A stretch of DNA of 64,000 bases from Tachypleus tridentatus (lineage: Eukaryota > Arthropoda > Merostomata > Xiphosura > Limulidae): the NCBI RefSeq assembly GCF_004210375.1, contig NC_134830.1:5332001-5396000 (forward strand), read 5' to 3'. Both the position numbers and the translations under genes were made by a program. This document shows, one piece after another, positions 61,474 to 64,000 of the stretch (its first letter is position 1; each line of letters starts with the position of its first letter). The notes under the pieces are model-generated. The model was given only the letters and a program-made list of their open reading frames with translations, made no database searches and was not told the origin of the DNA.

Positions 61474-61635
61474 ATGGATGGACAATTATGTGATTCACCA
61501 TATACATATTTAGTGTTAAAAACACTGTCGGAAGTATCTAGATCCAATGGTAGTAACATTAACAGTATCAGCACATACTTAAAATGGAACTGGAAAAGAA
61601 TTGCCCAACTTTCAGGCCGAAAAAATCCAGAAATT
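61474..61635 (+). CDS. Possible first coding exon, unknown product
   Basis: ATG in ATAATGGATG context opens 54 codons (MDGQLCDSPYTYLVLKTLSE, then NGSNINSISTYLKWNWKRIA, QLSGRKNPEI), followed in frame by a good 5' splice site ATT|GTAAGA at 61636. The helical, basic pattern with spaced hydrophobics vaguely resembles winged-helix or linker-histone-like folds, but no family could be assigned. No downstream exon was identified; the gene may continue past the window. Mutations typical of dead elements are absent. Confidence 0.4.
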
Positions 61636-61989
61636 GTAAGACAAGAAGAAGTATATTTTTAACGTTAGAAATGAGTCATTGCTGTTAAACAAATTAATAA
61701 CACTTTTAAGTAATTATTGCAGCTGACTTTACATTTCTAAGATTTTTTTGAATTTTTACAATAAAATTTAGATAGGAAAATAAAAAGTTAATATTCTAGA
61801 ATGTATATTTAATTTTTGTTGGAATTACAGAAATCAAGTAACCATCTTTAATTTTAACTAAGGCAGGTAGGCCTACCTCTGTATCAGCAAGTCTAACATT
61901 AAACTTATTTACTATGATTTACAATACATGGCATGAGAAAATAATAATATGATTAGCCATAGTTGCTTAACATAACATTGAAGGACAAC

Positions 61990-62960
61990 AAGGGACTTGT
62001 TGGTCCACCAAGGTTTTTCCATTCTCTAAACTAAATTTAAAAATTAAACATCTCTCAATCACCAGCCTCTATGATATAAATAACTATTATAGCTTAGTCT
62101 AAACTTTTCAAAAGTTACTGCATGTTTCACATCTGAAAGCAAATTATTCCAAAATCCAACTTTACTTGCTAGAAATATAAAACTGTCTTTAGCAGATTAT
62201 TATTATTCCGTTAATATTTATATTTGTGTTTCCTTGTCCTACAAAGAAACCACAGGGTTCACTGTGGTCCTTCTTTTTTTTGAAAGAATATTAAGGATCT
62301 TAACCTGACCTCTTATGACAACCTATACATCCCAGGTATGATTTTATTAGCCTTTCAACAAATCAGTGCTCTTCTTGAGGTAAGGAGATAGAGACTGAAC
62401 AAAATATATGAAATAAGGCCTAACCACAGACTTGCATAGTGAAATTATAATTTCTTTATACTTATATTCAGTATTTCTGAAAATACTTTCTAAAATCCTA
62501 CTGCTACCACTAGTAATGAGACTTGTTTAGTGAATTAAAAGACTTACTGAACAAGATGCTGTAAGTTCCATTTCTTATAATTATAATCCATCTTTCACAT
62601 ATTCTCCCAACTCACTAAATCATCAAAATCCTTTTGTAAAGCACCATCTTTCTTACAGCCAGAAACAACCAAAATCTTAATATCTTTAGTAATTGTTAAT
62701 TCATTAATACTATTGATGTAAATCAAAATAAGCAAAGATTTCAAAGATCAGACTTTGGGGAGCTTTCTTGTAATGTTAATGCGGTTATGAACCCTCTGCT
62801 TTCCTTCATCCACTCATTTTTTTATCTAATAAGCCAGCGTATCACCCCCATACTTATTAAAATAATTTTTCAAACAAGTCTTTAAAGCTTCCTATAACTT
62901 TTAATAATTCAAAACACTTTATGTTAATTACCATCCTTCAAAATTTTGTTTCACAATATA
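61990..62960 (-). pseudogene. CR1-like LINE reverse transcriptase remnant
   Basis: The minus strand, in transcription order across several frames, reads NYFNKYGGDTLAY (near 62880), EWMKESRGF (62810), SLKSLLILIYINSINEL (about 62750-62700, matching the xPLLFLIYINDL region), KDGALQKDFDDLVSW (62640-62600), HYASLWLGLISYI (62440), KANKIIPGMYRLS (62350-62310; like QRRATKMIPGMRGLSYE) and RCETCSNF-like remains. This is the order of a CR1-type RT. The [F/Y]xDD box is lost (KILVVSG). Many stops. Confidence 0.75.
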
Positions 62961-64000
62961 TTTGCCTGATTAAATGTCATTTGAAATGTGTGGAAAAGAA
63001 AAAACAAGGCTATTTTATGTTTTGCCATGTGAATATTATTTACAAATTTTTTATTTTACAGCTTTTAGAACTTCAATTTTGAATATACTTTCATTTATAT
63101 ATAATTATCTTTGAGTCACAAACAATAATTAGTTGATTTACATTAAAGAAATTGGGATCCATCATTCTACCCCATGTGGGTGTTTGTAACCCACAAGAAG
63201 GTTTTGGATTAAAGTTAACTAATCACTATAAGTCCTCAGATGAACTTAGGTTGTCTATCTTCCTCACCAATTGCTCTGTCTGTGTCTTGGTTCACAGTGG
63301 TGGCTTATGGGATTGTTATGGTTCTCTCCCTGACCATCTCCTTCATCTCTTTTTACAGGGTTGTTATTGTCTTTGGATGGTCCCAACCTGTTCTACAGTT
63401 GCAAAAATTGATTACAAGTGAAAGCATCCTTTTGATACCGGACATCAGTTTCTGGATTGATAGATCAGAGATACTCTTCACGTCATACCCAGACATCAGT
63501 GAGGGTCTTGATCCCCTGTTCTTGGGTTTGAGGTGAAGATGATATATTTTCATCCTACTGTTGTATGGATGCTGGTACTCCACGAGGAGGTGTTGGATGT
63601 TGTTGACTTACTGAGTGTGGTTTGCCACACCCTAGCCACGCTGAAACTAAAGGTACGTCCTTGTTTACCAAAATTTTTAGGATTGAGTTTCCTTTCTTGC
63701 TGTGGTTAGGATCATTTTCCTACTTGGATGTGCTCTTCTCAGTTGTTGTTCTAATGTCTTATACATCCATGTATGGGTGAAGTGTATACCTGGCTCAGAA
63801 ATAGCATGGTTCCCCCTGTTTTGATCTTTGGATCTATATTTCTCATTTACAGGGGTATCCTTTGGACACTTTTGAGGATGTATGTAACTTCCAAATCAAT
63901 TTGATATGTGTTATAACTCAGCATATACCTCAACAATAAACATGTCATACAGAGATAGCATTGTTTAATATTATATTATTGACTGTTGAGTTATGATTTC
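62961..64000. other. Unassigned right edge
   Basis: Sequence from 63150 is less AT-rich than its surroundings (CCCCATGTGGGTGTTTGTAA, TGCCACACCCTAGCCACGCT). Overlapping frames at 63152-63421 and 63240-63536 look chance or repeat-derived; the second contains a hydrophobic stretch (VAYGIVMVLSLTISFISFYR). It may be an unrecognised repeat or UTR. Confidence 0.3.

Noticed and set aside
63152-63583. Overlapping frames at the right edge, one with a hydrophobic segment
   Set aside because: Three overlapping frames on both strands with no conserved motif; kept only as an unassigned region.

Overview
The window is animal nuclear DNA: AT-rich, intron-containing, dense in retroposons and minisatellites, with no operons. 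The one confidently recognised host gene is MAX, the bHLH-zipper partner of MYC. It lies on the minus strand in four coding exons between 54655 and 41916. The repeat families (two tRNA-derived SINE families, a gag/EN/RT/RNase H LINE, Penelope-like elements with GIY-YIG remnants, CR1-like and RTE-like fragments) resemble those I associate with chelicerates, horseshoe crabs in particular. That taxonomic call is inference; no search could be run.

Layout. 0-14 kb: no recognisable gene; a Penelope-like remnant sits inside a degenerate minisatellite (0.6-1.5 kb), followed by a series of unrelated tandem arrays with units of about 44, 46, 44, 29 and 62-64 bp. 14.8-25.6 kb: two decayed minus-strand LINEs lie head to tail. 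The distal one (B) has a 2582-bp pogo/Tigger-like DNA transposon with TA duplication inserted in its gag zinc-knuckle region, and its gag tail has expanded into a 56-bp tandem repeat. 25.96-31.86 kb: a 5.9-kb array of a 63-bp unit with internal duplicated blocks. 32-33.8 kb: a Penelope-like 3' end, then unique sequence with possible first exons or a promoter. 34.3-38.6 kb: a cluster of tRNA-derived SINEs. 39.6-40.5 kb: two more minisatellites. 41.9-54.7 kb: MAX; its introns hold a mariner remnant (intron 3), a hAT remnant (intron 2), and in intron 1 a SINE, a 40-bp array interrupted by a retroposon-like insert, and a CR1-like RT remnant. 55.6-57.2 kb: two Penelope-like remnants of different lineages. 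58.3-61.0 kb: more SINE and LINE tails. 61.5 kb: a possible first coding exon of an unknown gene. 62.0-63.0 kb: a CR1-like RT remnant. 63.0-64.0 kb: unassigned.

How it fits together. MAX is the functional core; a canonical CACGTG E-box, the site MAX itself binds, lies about 100 bp upstream of its start codon. The rest is a record of transposition: the LINE and both SINE families share a 3' tail motif, suggesting LINE-driven SINE mobilisation, and at least three mobile-element fragments sit inside minisatellite arrays. Recognisable tandem arrays occupy roughly a fifth of the window.
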